Below, in pieces: positions 39,086 through 51,100 of a stretch of 61,581 nucleotides of DNA. How positions within the stretch are numbered: the first letter of the stretch is position 1; every line of letters starts with the position of its first letter. The DNA comes from a virus. The position numbers and the translations under genes were made by a program. The notes beneath the pieces were generated by a model, which was not told the DNA's origin, made no database searches, and saw nothing but the letters and a program-made list of their open reading frames with translations. The stretch is from positions 1-61,581 of the IMG/VR virus record IMGVR_UViG_3300037493_001343, one strand, 5' to 3'.

Positions 39086-39334
39086 ATGAGCGATAAAATG
39101 TGGACACAAACAACGACTAACGACACAATAAAGGAGGACTCTATCGTAGAGGCCATTAGAACCCAATTAAAGGATCGGTCAGATGTAGGCATACGAAAGT
39201 ATAACACAACCCTAGATCGTACAGATTTGAGCCTATTAGATTGGTTAGAACACGCAAAACAAGAGGCTTTAGATTTTGCATTGTATTTGGAAAGAATCAA
39301 ACGAGAAGTTAAGGAGAAAGGATTAGATGGCTAA
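39086..39334 (+). CDS. Small acidic helical protein (82 aa)
   Basis: The segment DVGIRKYNTTLDRTDLSLLDW and a following helix with DFALYLERIK resemble short phage proteins found beside nucleotide-metabolism genes; a MazG-like relationship is possible but unproven. Overlaps the RusA-like gene by 8 bases. Confidence 0.6.
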   Translation: MSDKMWTQTTTNDTIKEDSIVEAIRTQLKDRSDVGIRKYNTTLDRTDLSLLDWLEHAKQEALDFALYLERIKREVKEKGLDG

Positions 39335-39725
39335 GACTCACACAATAGACTTCGGCCCAGTACCTACAAAGGTAGCCATAAGTAAACGCAAGTATGCCTA
39401 CGTAAGTTATAATACGATATACGGAGGGGCTCACTACTCGGTTAGAAAAAAAGTGGTTGACACTATGAAGGAATTTATATTTCCTTTATTCAAAGAATTA
39501 CCCATAATAAAAAAACAAATATCTATAACTATAACTTACTATTCCAAGAGAACAACTTGGGATTTGGACAATCGATGTGGCTTGTGGTGTAAAGTAATCC
39601 TTGACACCTTAAAAACTAAATGGATACAAGAAGACAATGTTAAATATGTTCCTAAAATAAACTATGAATATATAAGAACAGACGACACAAATGATTATAT
39701 AATACTTAAAATCAAAGAGTTATAA
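39327..39725 (+). CDS. RusA-like Holliday junction resolvase
   Basis: 132 residues. The core WDLDNRCGLWCKVILDTL (D79, D81 and D93) with the following QEDNVKYV (D103) matches the RusA active-site spacing. It resolves recombination or replication junctions before packaging. It sits in a short cluster at the end of the replication module, coupled to neighbours by overlaps. Confidence 0.85.
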   Translation: MAKTHTIDFGPVPTKVAISKRKYAYVSYNTIYGGAHYSVRKKVVDTMKEFIFPLFKELPIIKKQISITITYYSKRTTWDLDNRCGLWCKVILDTLKTKWIQEDNVKYVPKINYEYIRTDDTNDYIILKIKEL

Positions 39726-39949
39726 TGGGAAAAGTTTATGTAGCAGACGTAATAGTGATCACCCCTGACAAACAGTCTAGGGTAATTCCTAGCGTAGTTA
39801 TGGGGGAAGAAAGGCTTAACGATCCGTATACAAGGGGAAGGATAGTTGAAAAGCTATGTGATCGGAAGACCGCCAAGTTCCAAAAGTACAAGGAGGAATG
39901 CAAGATGTCGGTTGTTGAGGAGACTTTTAGGGAGGTGAATGGGCTATAA
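39725..39949 (+). CDS. Protein of unknown function (74 aa)
   Basis: Alpha/beta, basic/acidic mixture (CDRKTAKFQKYKEECKM). ATG overlaps the RusA-like stop (TAATG). Unknown. Confidence 0.6.
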   Translation: MGKVYVADVIVITPDKQSRVIPSVVMGEERLNDPYTRGRIVEKLCDRKTAKFQKYKEECKMSVVEETFREVNGL

Positions 39950-39955
39950 CTTTCT

Positions 39956-39971
39956 TTGCACTATCATCTTT
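39956..39971 (+). repeat. 16-bp repeat shared with 52153-52168
   Basis: TTGCACTATCATCTTT occurs here, 14 bases before the late promoter of the ejection-protein operon, and again just past the operon's terminator. The second copy has no adjacent promoter. Significance unknown. Confidence 0.45.
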
Positions 39972-39984
39972 ATTTCCTTTTAAA

Positions 39985-39996
39985 GCGTATTATATA
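39985..39996 (+). promoter_or_regulatory. Late promoter motif upstream of ejection-protein operon
   Basis: Perfect GCGTATTATATA, 31 bases before the ATG at 40016, the same distance as the copy at 51254. Confidence 0.8.
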
Positions 39997-40015
39997 AACA
40001 ATATCAATCAAATTT

Positions 40016-41527
40016 ATGGCAGGAGAATTATCACCAGAGCAAATCGCTAAAGGCTATTACACAGACATTTCTGGAATAGGAACCGCTCTAGACAAAGTTC
40101 AAGAGCAAGAGGCTCTAAGAGCTAAAGCTAAGCAGGCGCAACAAGATAAATTATATCAAGGCATTAAGGATGTTTCTAGTGCATTAGACAATAAATTTAC
40201 AGCAACTGGAACAGCGGCTGACCCAATACTTTTATCTCAAATAAATCAGCTAAAGGGTGATCTTACGCAGGGTATTATGAATGGAAAAATTAGCCCAGCT
40301 TCTGCATATATGTTAGCAAGTACAAAGGTTGCAGATGTAAATAACTTAGCTGGAACTGTTTCTCAATTTAGAACAAATGTAGAGAAGAAAATTGCTGAGA
40401 TAAAAAAGGATAGACCTGAGTTAAACCAAGAGTTATTGACTAACGATGTAATAAAACAAGGAATATTTGATCCTCAAACTGGACAAATAGTTACTCCTAA
40501 TTCTAACTATGACTATGTATCTACGATTCTCGATCAAGACAGGACAGGTAGATATTCAGATAAAAACATAATACATAAACTTAGTGCTGAAGACTTTATC
40601 AAAGCTCCAGGATCTACTTTTACTTTAAATCTTGGTAATGGAATTGAATCTCAAGCTACTGTAAGGCCAGGTCAAAGAGTTGTAAGGAATGAACAAGGTG
40701 GTTTGGGTGTTGATTATGACAGACAAAGAGTTGGTGAATCAATACAAGAAACAACCGTTAAGGAGAAAGGAAAGCCAGTTAAAAGATCAGTAAATGTTGG
40801 CTTATTTGATGGTGCTACAGATGAATTAATTAGTTACTTTGAAGGAAACAGATTAGCAAAAAGAGGCGCATTAATTGAAATGGGAGAGATGGATGAGTAT
40901 GCTGATAACAATCCAGAATATGGAAAAAAATGGAACCCCCTCAATGACCAAGAAAAATACAGGGTTGCTGCATTAAATTATGCTGTTAAACATTTTGGAA
41001 CAGCTGGATCCAAAGTGGAAAGGCCAAGTGTTTCTGCACAAACGCAATTAGCAATGGAACAAGCAAGGTTAGCTAAGTCTTCATCTTCTGAATCTGGAGA
41101 TAAGAAAAACGATTACAGCGGCCTTCTTGATGCAATAAAAATAACCACAGGTGTGGCAGACGCTTTTATAAACGCCCAGGCAACTAACATTGAATTTAAA
41201 GATTTGCAAACCAAAAACGGAAAGACGGTAGTAAATAGAAACATACCAGTTTTAGACTTAACTAATATGGTTAGCAAAGGTCTTGATAAGAATTTAGAAG
41301 ATGGACACGGACATTTAATAAAAGTTTATTTTGATAAGATAGGAAACAAAGTCATCCTTAATTATAAAAATAAAACATCTCCAGAAGATACAGAGGGCGG
41401 CACAACTTATGAGACAAAAGAATTTGATGCTAGCAGTGAGAAAAAAATATTAGAAGCATTTGGCACTGTTGGACAATCAGTTGGCGTTTCTCCATCTAAA
41501 CTCAGAAAACTAATTCAAGGAAAATAA
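40016..41527 (+). CDS. Putative internal (ejection) protein (503 aa)
   Basis: A soluble, mostly helical protein, Ala/Gln/Lys-rich in the first 150 residues (EQEALRAKAKQAQQDK) and beta-rich later. First gene of the plus-strand late operon of large proteins and the likely counterpart of T7-type core proteins. No enzyme motif seen. Role by position and composition. Confidence 0.65.
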   Translation: MAGELSPEQIAKGYYTDISGIGTALDKVQEQEALRAKAKQAQQDKLYQGIKDVSSALDNKFTATGTAADPILLSQINQLKGDLTQGIMNGKISPASAYMLASTKVADVNNLAGTVSQFRTNVEKKIAEIKKDRPELNQELLTNDVIKQGIFDPQTGQIVTPNSNYDYVSTILDQDRTGRYSDKNIIHKLSAEDFIKAPGSTFTLNLGNGIESQATVRPGQRVVRNEQGGLGVDYDRQRVGESIQETTVKEKGKPVKRSVNVGLFDGATDELISYFEGNRLAKRGALIEMGEMDEYADNNPEYGKKWNPLNDQEKYRVAALNYAVKHFGTAGSKVERPSVSAQTQLAMEQARLAKSSSSESGDKKNDYSGLLDAIKITTGVADAFINAQATNIEFKDLQTKNGKTVVNRNIPVLDLTNMVSKGLDKNLEDGHGHLIKVYFDKIGNKVILNYKNKTSPEDTEGGTTYETKEFDASSEKKILEAFGTVGQSVGVSPSKLRKLIQGK

Positions 41528-41528
41528 T

Positions 41529-44500
41529 ATGCCTACAGGATTAAAAAAACTTCTTTTAGACAGAGCATCAAATCAAGATAAAAATGCATCTAGTTTAAAA
41601 GATATATATGGTCAAAGCAGCGAAAGCATTGCTCCTATTGCTCTTGGAACAGATAAGCTTTCTAGTGCTATTATATCTCAAAGACAAAAACAAGACGAAG
41701 AAGGAGCCAAAATAGAGTTTGGGTCATTAACATCTTCTGAAAAACAAAACAAAGCTCAATTATCAATAAATGAGTTGAAAAAAGTAATTCAAACTCAAGG
41801 ATTAAAAGAGAAAGAAACAAACACAAGAACTGAAGATGCAATACTAAGAGCAAATGTAATAAATAAAATAAAAAATGCGTATCCTGACTTTACCGAAAGT
41901 GAAGTAAACAAATATGTAAATTCTTATCTTCCAGACGAAAAGAAAAAATATAATGAGTTTTTAAATCAAGAAACTGTAAAAGTAAAAAAGGAATTAGATC
42001 CTTATACCCTTTCTAGGCAATCTGGTGCATTTGGTCAACTAAGTGAAGTAGAGGCTCAAAGAAAAGGCGCTAATGAAAACATAGGAATGTTCCGAGTTGG
42101 CCCTAAAGAAACAAATGTTGGGGCATATTCTATTCCTGACAAGAAATTTGATTATAGCCAAATATATGACGTAGTTAACGGAAAGCCTCAATTCAATGAG
42201 AAGTTTCTTAATGAAGTTGCAAGACAAAGAGTTTTATCAAACTACCAAGTTCCTGCATCTGAAATAGCTAAGAATCTTGTAGAAGGAAAAATAAATAATT
42301 ATAAGTACGGTTTTACAGACGCTCAAGAGCAATACAATAATTTTATTGATGAGGCTAATAAAAACGGAATACTAGGAAAGTCAACAATATTTGTAGACCA
42401 AGTAGGAAAGAAGGCGTTAAGTGCATTTCATACAATAGCAAGGTATGCAGAGGGATTGGCTGGAGAGGCTGGTCTTAGCGTTGACGGAATGCCTAGATCT
42501 ATTATGGATGCGGCAGAGTATTCAAGAAAAGATAGACAAAAGGAAAAACAAATATATAACCCAGAGGTTCAAAAAGGTTTAGCAGCACAGCTAGGTGGTG
42601 CTATTGGTACTCAAATACCTATGATACTTGGAACCATTGCTACTGGCGGTGGATCAGCATTAGTTGAAGGTGAATTAGAAGCGGCTACTGCTTCTTTAGG
42701 AGGAATAAAAAGTGCTGTTGTAGGAACTGCAATGAGATCTGGTCTTGCTGAATCTGGAATAGGAAAATTTGGATTAGATGCAACAGCTAACGTACTAAGA
42801 GGATTAAATGCAGGATTAAAAGGTGCACAAAAAGTAGGACTAGGTGGAGTTGCTGACAACTTTATTACTACGTTCCCAACTTTCTTTCCAACAGTCCATT
42901 CATCTTACTACGAAGAATTATATAATAAAGGATATAGAGGTGAAGAGCTAGAGCAAAAAGCTTGGCAACGATCTTTAATATCTATGGCTACAGAATCACT
43001 GTATAACCCATTTCATAATATTGGCTCAATAGGACAAGGAAATGTAGTTGAGTCGGTGTTGAATGCTTCTAAGAAAAGCTGGCCAGACACTTTGTTAAAA
43101 CTTGGAAAGGCAGCTGTTAAATCAGGCGCTCCAGAAGGTTTTGAAGAAGTTGTAAATAAAGTTGCTGATGACTGGCAAGACTATAATGATTACACATCAA
43201 TAAACGGAAAGGATTCAGCTAAGTTTAATCTATCTCAATCCATTTTAAGCTCTGGAAACGACTTCTTAGTTGGATCGTTAGCTGGTGTTATTATGGGTGG
43301 ACCAGTAGAAGCCCTTAATCTTATCCATAGACCAATGCAAGCAGATGCTTTGGATTTTGCTATGACTAATAAAGAGGAGTACAATAAAGCTTTAGAAGAG
43401 AGTGTAGCTAAAAAGAAAATAACTCCAGAGGTTGCTAAAACTCTTAAATCTTTTACTGAAACCTTATCTCCTTATTATGATAAAGCAAAAAACAAAGGTT
43501 TAACTGGTCCTGCTGCAGCACAATATGCAATTGAAAATGCAAGATTAAACGAAGCTGTAACTAATTTACAAAAGCCTACAACTAGCCCTTTAGAGTCAAA
43601 ATACTTAACCAATGTAATAGGTAAGGCAAATACAAGTATAAAGGCTTTGGAAAACGGAGTGTTTACTGGCAATGCTTTAGTTGGTGCTGAAGAGATTGGA
43701 AGAATGGTTGAGTCTCAAACTCCATATGGAAAGTTAACTAAAGAGCAAGTAGATGCAATAGCATCAAACGGATTATATGAGGTTAAATCAATACCTATTG
43801 TATCTAACCCTAAGACTATTGCCCCTAAAAATGAAGATGGAACATTTGATAACACAATACCTTTCTTGGCTCAACAAATAAGAAACAAAGAGGTTGCCGT
43901 TGAAAATCCAAATGGTTTACTTCCTATACTTGATAGTAACGGAAGAATAATAGATGGAAAGAAAAGAATAGCAGCTGCTTTAGCTTTAGGACAAACAGAA
44001 ATGGATGTTATGGTTCCTGTTGCTCCAGATAAAGTAAACTCAATAGTTGCAGATGCACTTAATACGTCTATAGGTACAACATTAGATCCAAATAAAATAA
44101 GTGATTTATCACCTGAAGATCAAATGATTGTAAAATCAATATCTAAAGAATTTGATAATTACAGAGAAATAGAGAGAGCAAAAGCTGAAGAGCAAGGTGA
44201 TTTTGAATCTAACTTAAAAGGTTCAGCGTTCCCTATAGAGAATGTTGCCCAACAATTAAAGCCTATGTATTGGGCTATAAACCAATTGGTTTCAAATGGT
44301 ATAGCTCCAGAGCAAATACCTAGCATAGTTTCTGCTATGACTGGTTCTGCTGTAACACCTGCAATGGTAGATGCTGTTATTAAGTCTCAAAATATAACAC
44401 CAGCTGAAAGGCCTATTACTTCAACAGTTGCACCTACAGTTCCTGGAGTTGCTCCTGCAGAAGTTGCCACAGCAACAAGCGTAGCGGATCAAATTAGAAA

Positions 44501-44669
44501 TCTAACTGCTCAATTAGATGAGGGCGGATTATCTAAAAGCGAAGCTAGAGAAGTTAAAAAACAAATAACAGAGCTTAAAAAATCCGATAAAATTAGTAAC
44601 TTTACAAAAATAGTCAATGAGCTAGAAAGAAAAGGTATAGCCCAAAGACTTGATAAAAACTGTCCATAA
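41529..44669 (+). CDS. Putative internal (ejection) protein with ParB-like segment (1046 aa)
   Basis: Long protein with a highly charged helical start, hydrophobic helices at about 355-378 (LGGAIGTQIPMILGTIATGG), more amphipathic segments, and a segment at about 757-840 (LPILDSNGRIIDGKKRIAAA, LGQTEMDVMVPV) with the look of a ParB/Srx-type fold. Multi-domain large proteins of this kind (large polyvalent proteins) are ejected with phage DNA. The stop overlaps the ferritin start. Confidence 0.65.
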   Translation: MPTGLKKLLLDRASNQDKNASSLKDIYGQSSESIAPIALGTDKLSSAIISQRQKQDEEGAKIEFGSLTSSEKQNKAQLSINELKKVIQTQGLKEKETNTRTEDAILRANVINKIKNAYPDFTESEVNKYVNSYLPDEKKKYNEFLNQETVKVKKELDPYTLSRQSGAFGQLSEVEAQRKGANENIGMFRVGPKETNVGAYSIPDKKFDYSQIYDVVNGKPQFNEKFLNEVARQRVLSNYQVPASEIAKNLVEGKINNYKYGFTDAQEQYNNFIDEANKNGILGKSTIFVDQVGKKALSAFHTIARYAEGLAGEAGLSVDGMPRSIMDAAEYSRKDRQKEKQIYNPEVQKGLAAQLGGAIGTQIPMILGTIATGGGSALVEGELEAATASLGGIKSAVVGTAMRSGLAESGIGKFGLDATANVLRGLNAGLKGAQKVGLGGVADNFITTFPTFFPTVHSSYYEELYNKGYRGEELEQKAWQRSLISMATESLYNPFHNIGSIGQGNVVESVLNASKKSWPDTLLKLGKAAVKSGAPEGFEEVVNKVADDWQDYNDYTSINGKDSAKFNLSQSILSSGNDFLVGSLAGVIMGGPVEALNLIHRPMQADALDFAMTNKEEYNKALEESVAKKKITPEVAKTLKSFTETLSPYYDKAKNKGLTGPAAAQYAIENARLNEAVTNLQKPTTSPLESKYLTNVIGKANTSIKALENGVFTGNALVGAEEIGRMVESQTPYGKLTKEQVDAIASNGLYEVKSIPIVSNPKTIAPKNEDGTFDNTIPFLAQQIRNKEVAVENPNGLLPILDSNGRIIDGKKRIAAALALGQTEMDVMVPVAPDKVNSIVADALNTSIGTTLDPNKISDLSPEDQMIVKSISKEFDNYREIERAKAEEQGDFESNLKGSAFPIENVAQQLKPMYWAINQLVSNGIAPEQIPSIVSAMTGSAVTPAMVDAVIKSQNITPAERPITSTVAPTVPGVAPAEVATATSVADQIRNLTAQLDEGGLSKSEAREVKKQITELKKSDKISNFTKIVNELERKGIAQRLDKNCP

Positions 44670-45169
44670 TGAAACCATTTAAACTAGAGGCTCCAGTAGT
44701 AAGCCTAATTGAAAAAACAATACTTGAAGAGTATAATGCTCAGTATTTTTACCAAGCAGCTGCTAACTGGTGTAATGAAATCGGCTATATGAATGCTGGT
44801 AAATTCTTTCAAGCAGAATCTAACGATGAGCTAACACACTCTCAAGGACTTCAAGAATACTTGGTTAGTTGGAATGTAGTTCCAATGTTGCCTAATATTC
44901 CTAAACCTCAATGTGAGTTTAAAACTCTTCCTGAAATTTTAGAGAATGCTTACAAAATGGAGTATGACTTATATGAAGTGTACGAAGAAATATCTAGCAA
45001 AATATTTAAAATGGAAGATATTTGTACTTTTGACTTCTTAAAAAAATACAGAGAGATCCAAAGACTTGCAGTTGCTGAATATAGCGACTTCTTAAATAAA
45101 CTTGAGTTGATTGATGTAAACAATAAACTTAGTGTTTATCTATTTGAAAAAGAAGAGTTCGAAAACTAA
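44669..45169 (+). CDS. Ferritin-like iron-storage protein
   Basis: 166-residue four-helix ferritin aligning with Escherichia coli FtnA without gaps in the core. Ferroxidase ligands E21, E54 and H57 (from DELTHSQ) and E98 are present. Q131 is kept, but the residue equivalent to FtnA E130 is Ala134, and the outer-site acidic residues are missing. It could store iron or protect DNA from iron-driven oxidation. It is translated by overlap (TAATG) with the 1046-residue ejection protein and precedes the 2019-residue one, so it is expressed late and might be packaged. Confidence 0.85.
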   Translation: MKPFKLEAPVVSLIEKTILEEYNAQYFYQAAANWCNEIGYMNAGKFFQAESNDELTHSQGLQEYLVSWNVVPMLPNIPKPQCEFKTLPEILENAYKMEYDLYEVYEEISSKIFKMEDICTFDFLKKYREIQRLAVAEYSDFLNKLELIDVNNKLSVYLFEKEEFEN

Positions 45170-45191
45170 TTAATAATTTTTAACCATAATT

Positions 45192-48100
45192 ATGGCTTGT
45201 AAATATTTTTACGACAACAAGGAGTACACCTTTGATGAATTTGCATCTTTACTTGAAAGCGGACTGGCTGACGAATTAGTAGCTAAGAATGTTCTTTCAA
45301 GTTCTGGTGTATATAATAAAAAAGCACCAGTAGATACTATGCCTGGAGCTATTACTATTAATGCAAGCAATGCGAATGTAAACGTAGGAAAGGGAGACAA
45401 TGTAGTAAATCAAATTGTTAGACAATCTCAAAGAATGGTTAAAGCAATGACTAAGCTTGCTCCAAACCTTTCTTTTACTGTTCACGCAACTGAGGATTCT
45501 TGGAATCAACTTAGGGAGCAAATGCTCGCTAATGGAGTTGACATTACAGGTATGGATGGATTCTACGATCCTAATACAGATCAGATCCATTTAAATATAC
45601 CTATGATGAAAAGATTAGGAAGATTAAATACTGCTTATCACGAAGGTTATCATCCATTGACAAATGCATTGTTCAATTCTAGACCAGATCTAAGAGATGC
45701 TATGCATAATCAAATGGAGATTATGTCTGAAGATAAAACATTGCCACAAGATTTTAGAGACCAAGTTAAGGAATGTTTAGCTTTTGGAAGAAGCTATGAT
45801 ACTGAAAAGTATGGTAAAGAGTCTCCATTAAACGAGGCTATAGTTGAGTTCCTTTCAAGAGTAAGTAACGGTCAAATTCAAATTGACGGTAAGAACAAAA
45901 CAATGATGGATCACATCCGCATATTCTTAAACAACCTTGCTGGTATGTTTAATATAGGTGTGATGATGGGTAATAAAGAATACACACTTGACAACTTATT
46001 AGACTTTGCTAGAGCTATGGACTTTGCTATCAAGCAAGGCGTAGCTATAGAGTTTAATCCAAGAAATGTTCCTGTATTTAACTCTCAAGACAATATAGAG
46101 ATTGAAAATGGAGATGTAATAACTTCTGGTTACTATCCTATGACAAAAGCAATACAGGCTTCTTTTACACCTTTAGATATTAATTGGGATTATGCAGAAC
46201 TTCCTGGTAATATACAAATGGTTGTTCCTAGTAATAGAGAAAGCTTAGCTGATACTTTGAAAAAATCTGGCGGTGCTGCTGTATTTATAAACTCAGATGG
46301 AACAGGTGTTGGTGTTATGTCAGAAGATAAATATATTGATGGTGGTATATCATATACTTTTTTTAAAGATAATGTTGACAATAAAATAGGGTTTGCTGCA
46401 TCTGACGATGCAAAAATACCTGCTTTTTACACAGCTGTTAAACACGCTGCAGAAGTTAGAGATAAAACAAACCCAGAGTTCAAGGGTTTGCCAGTAGCTG
46501 TATATGTTACTATTCAATCTGCCCCATCAACTATAGGTAATTATCACGGAGCTGAATTTGTTTTAGATAATATAAAAGAAGCTATAGACAAAAGAAAAAT
46601 AAATTTAACTGAACTAAAGAAAGCTTTTGATTATTCTGGAAAGTCATCTTTAAATGCAGCTATAAAAGCACTAGAGAAAAAAGGCAGATCAAAAGAAAAT
46701 GAAAAAACTAGATCATACAATAAATTTATTGCTGACTTAAAAAGTACTAAAGCTTCAGACTTGCTTGAAAAACTAGATTCGGATTTAAAGAACGGATCAT
46801 TTAAATTTAGGTTAGATATTTTAGGTAACATTATACCAAATATAAATGTAAAATCAAAAACTGAAATAACTGATTTTCAAAATAAATTAAAAGATTTAAA
46901 TATAGATTTACCTAGTTTTTATAATAAATATTTAGATAAAAATATTTTAAATTCATTAGAAGGTGATACTCCTGGATTAAAATTAATAGACAATGGGTTT
47001 ATTATGACTGGGTTTTATGTTGATCCTTATATGACAGAAGGTGAATATATAAATAAATCTAAAGGTGAAAAGTTTAAACATAAACAATTTAATTCAGGCT
47101 TCCACGGAACTAATCCATTTGTATTAAATGGAAAATATTATGCTGATCCATTTTTTCAAGAAGCTAGATTTACAACTGACAAAGGTAAAGACATTCCTGT
47201 TAATGTATCATCTGCAGGCTCAATGTACCCAAGGACTTTTAGGTCAGGGGATTTTAATGAGATAATTGAGAGAGCTGAAAGATTAACAATTATGCCTTCT
47301 CTTGCTGGAGAGTTTGTAGATAAATTAAACGAAACTAAAGAGTCTGATCCGAAACAATATTGGTCAGTAGATACTGTTTCTTTAGAAGATGCTAAGCAAG
47401 GGACTGTTATTAAAACAGAAGCAGGTTACGGTTTTGTTTCTCAAAGCGGTGATATTAAAGGTGTATTTAAAGCTAATAAAGAAAGCTCTGAGAAAACAGG
47501 TGATGAAGTTTTAAAGAAAGCTGTTAAAGCTGGTGGTATCAAGTTAGATAACTTTGACGGTTACTTAACCAAGATATATGAAAGAAACGGATTTGTTGTA
47601 GCATCTCGTATTCCTTTTAACGAAGAGTATGCGCCAGAAGGTTGGAACAAAGAAGCTCACGGAACTCCAGATGTAGTTGCTATGGTTTACGATCCAGCTA
47701 AACAATTAGATATCGAAGAGAAAAGATTCGAAGACTATATGGAAGGTATAGACTACAGAAATTCATTTGTAGATCTAGCTTATGGCAACGCTGTTACTAA
47801 CGGTGCTATGCCTCCTCGTATTGATGCAAGACCTAATGATTTAGTATCTGCTTCTCCTATCGTTTACGATATGACAGAAGATGGTAATGGAAACTACGTT
47901 TTCTACACAAGCAATGTTTCTGGAAAGAATGCTGACGTTGACGAAGATGGAATGTTGAATCTTTCTACAGAAAAAGGAATACAGCCATCTATGGTTAAGG
48001 TTCCTTATGAATCTACATATCCATTAGACACCAATCCTCTCGGTTTAAAAGGGTCAGAAAAGGAAATATTACAACAAGCTAAGAACTTAGGTTTTGCAGC

Positions 48101-51100
48101 TGTTGTAGATAAAGATATGAAAGGCAATGCTGTTGTAATGAGCGATACTGTTATGCCTGCAGAACCTGTAGGTAATGCTCAACACTTGCCAAACAAACAA
48201 GCTATTCAACCATCTTTTGGATGGGCAGGTAGCAAGGGTGTACAAGAAATAAAAGTTGGACCATCGGGGTTAAAAACTTTATCTCCTGTGTCTCCTGTAA
48301 GAGGAAACGTAAGAGAGTTAAGCAATAGACAGCAAAGTGCGTTCTATAATAACTTCAGAACTTTCTTTTCTGCTACACAAGGAAATAGTCAAGCTGCTAA
48401 GTCTTTGCAAGAAAGATTACTTGGAGAAAAAGATGAAATAGAAGATCAAATAAATAAGAATGCTATTGAGATAGCAAAGCTTGTGAAATCATTTGTTAAG
48501 TCAGAAGCTGCTAAATCTACAGGCCTTTCTGAACAAACTATTTATAGAATAGTAAACGGTGCAATGATAAATGAATCAGATCCAAAAACTGGAGTAAGAT
48601 ACATTGATATGTTGCCACAAGATATTGCAGAGTCTGTAGTTAAAGCAAGACAAAATATAGTTACACTTCAAGAAGCATTAATTCAATCTGGTTTACTTCC
48701 AGCTGAGATAGAGGCTATAATTGCAACTACAATTGGATCTTGGTCTAAGCGTTCTTTCTTTGCATTTGAGTTGAAGAAAAACAAAGGTTTGTTTAGTATG
48801 TTTACTAAGCAAAAGAAATCACCTTGGTTTGAGTCTGTACCACAAGATGTAAGAGACAAAGCTAAAGTAATATTTACTTCAATGGCTATGAATGGAACAT
48901 TAGACAATGGATTCAATATAGCTTTAAATGAATACAAGAAGAACTTTGAAGATCCTTATTTGGCTCTATTAGCAGCTGACCCTACAATGCAATCAAATGC
49001 AACTCAGCAGGCAGCAATGGCTATGCAAAATGCGCTTGCAGATCTACAGGTTAAAGCTAGTGAATTTGCAGATGCAGTAATGAGACAAATAGAAGATGTT
49101 AACCAAACAGGTGATGTTAACTTTACAATAGGTGGATCAATTGTTTCTATGAAAGATTATATAGAAAAGAATCCAGCTCTGCCTAAAGAGATAAGAGATT
49201 ATTTAGGTGAAATAAAAGATCCAGCTATCAACTTTAGACTTAGTGCTATGAAGTTGACTCGTATGTTATATAACCATCAGACTGTTGCCCAGTTTAAAAA
49301 CTTAGGATTGCAAAGTGGAGATGTTGTTACAGCTTCAGAACCAACACCAGCTGGTTGGATTAAATTGGGAGATATTTCAAAAGCTGACGTTAAAGGAAAG
49401 AAAGGAACCGCTACAGATGATATGGATGCATTAAACAGATATGGTGCATTAAAAGGATGTAGTATTAGTCCTGCGTTATATGACTTATTATTTGATAGTC
49501 CAATAGAAGGTACTTTATATTATAAGTATATAACTACAAATGTTAAGAAGTTTAAAACAATATACTCTCCTTCTACTCAAATTAAAAACTTATACGGATA
49601 TGCATTCTTTGGATTAACAAGTGGTGCTATTCCAGAGGGTATTTTCTATAGTGCTAAAATTGCTTCTGGTGCGTACAAAGAAATATCAACGCAAGAAGGG
49701 TTTATGAATTATTGGAACAATATATTTGTTGAGGCTAAAAGAAGAGGTATAAATACATCTTTAGAGATACAAGAAATAAATAGAGTTGGTAAAGAGTTAA
49801 GCGAAAATAAAGAAATGCTTAGAGCTTTAAAAGGATCTAGCAATCCTGCAACCGACATCTATCAGTTCTTTACTGAGATGTATACTAACACTGAAGGTTT
49901 ATTTAAACAAGGTATGATGTTAGGTGATGCTATCCCTAAGACTATAATGTTTGAGATCTTCAGAAATACTAATGCTGCTATATTAAACAATACGTCTTAC
50001 TATGAATTAGACGAAAGACAAAAAGAGATAGCGGATGAAATGGCAGGAAGAAGAGTTAAACTTACAACCGTTACCGATACAAGAACGGTTAAAGGTATAG
50101 ACTTTATACAAAGAAAAATGGGTATCTTCGGAACATTCCCTAGATTCTTGTCTGAAAGTATTAGAAACTTTGTAAATGCACATTTGTTAATTGCAAACCC
50201 TGGTATGTTGCACGAAGGTCTTGTGCTTTCCGACAATAAAGCTAAAGATGCCGAACTTAAAAAACAAATGGATTTAAAAACCAGAGGTTCTGGTATGGTT
50301 GGATTAGCAGGTTACTATGGATTGATGGCATTGCTAAAAGCAGCAATTTCTTTCGGAGATGACGATGACGATAAAGTAAGTGCAGATATTCCATCAAGTG
50401 CATTATTAGAGGCTTCTCAAATTTACAATAAACCAAAAGGTACATTAACACAAAGTGAGGCTTTAAGAATGTTAGTTCCTGAGTATGATAGATTTGCAGA
50501 TCTTTCTTTTGAAGTTAAAAAAGACGGAACAATTGAGTACAAAAACGAATCAAGCGTTGACCCATTCAATGTATTCCCTCAAGCATTTAGATCTTACATA
50601 TATTCAGAGAATGTAGGTACAGGTACAGCGAATGCGGCAAAACAAATAGCAGATCCTGTAATAGGATGGGAGATTTTATTTGGAACTGCATTAGAGGTTA
50701 TAAGAAATGAAAACTCAAAAGGAAATGTTATTTATAAGAACTATGATGACTTTATAGATAAAAGCTCTGATGTTTTAACTTATGCATTTAGGAAGGTAGG
50801 ACCTGGCATTGCAACTTCAGGTATGAGATACTCTGACCTTGTAAAAGGCGGACAAAGAGAAGGTGGAGCGTTTGGATACATTAACTTTATGCTTGTTGAA
50901 GGATCTAAAGGTAGAATATCTACTATGGATGTAGAATCTAAATTAAAATCAAAAGTTTCTGAAATCAACAATTCTTGGATAGATGACCAAAGAAGCTACA
51001 AAGGAGATTTCTACAAAGACAAGTCTGAGCAAGAAAGAGCTAAGCTTAACCAAGAAAGGGATAATAATGCTAAAATGTTTGCATATGAGTTAAACCAACT

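Noticed and set aside
45209-50971. Minus-strand frames inside the 2019-residue gene
   Set aside because: Complementary to clear coding sequence and without recognisable proteins.
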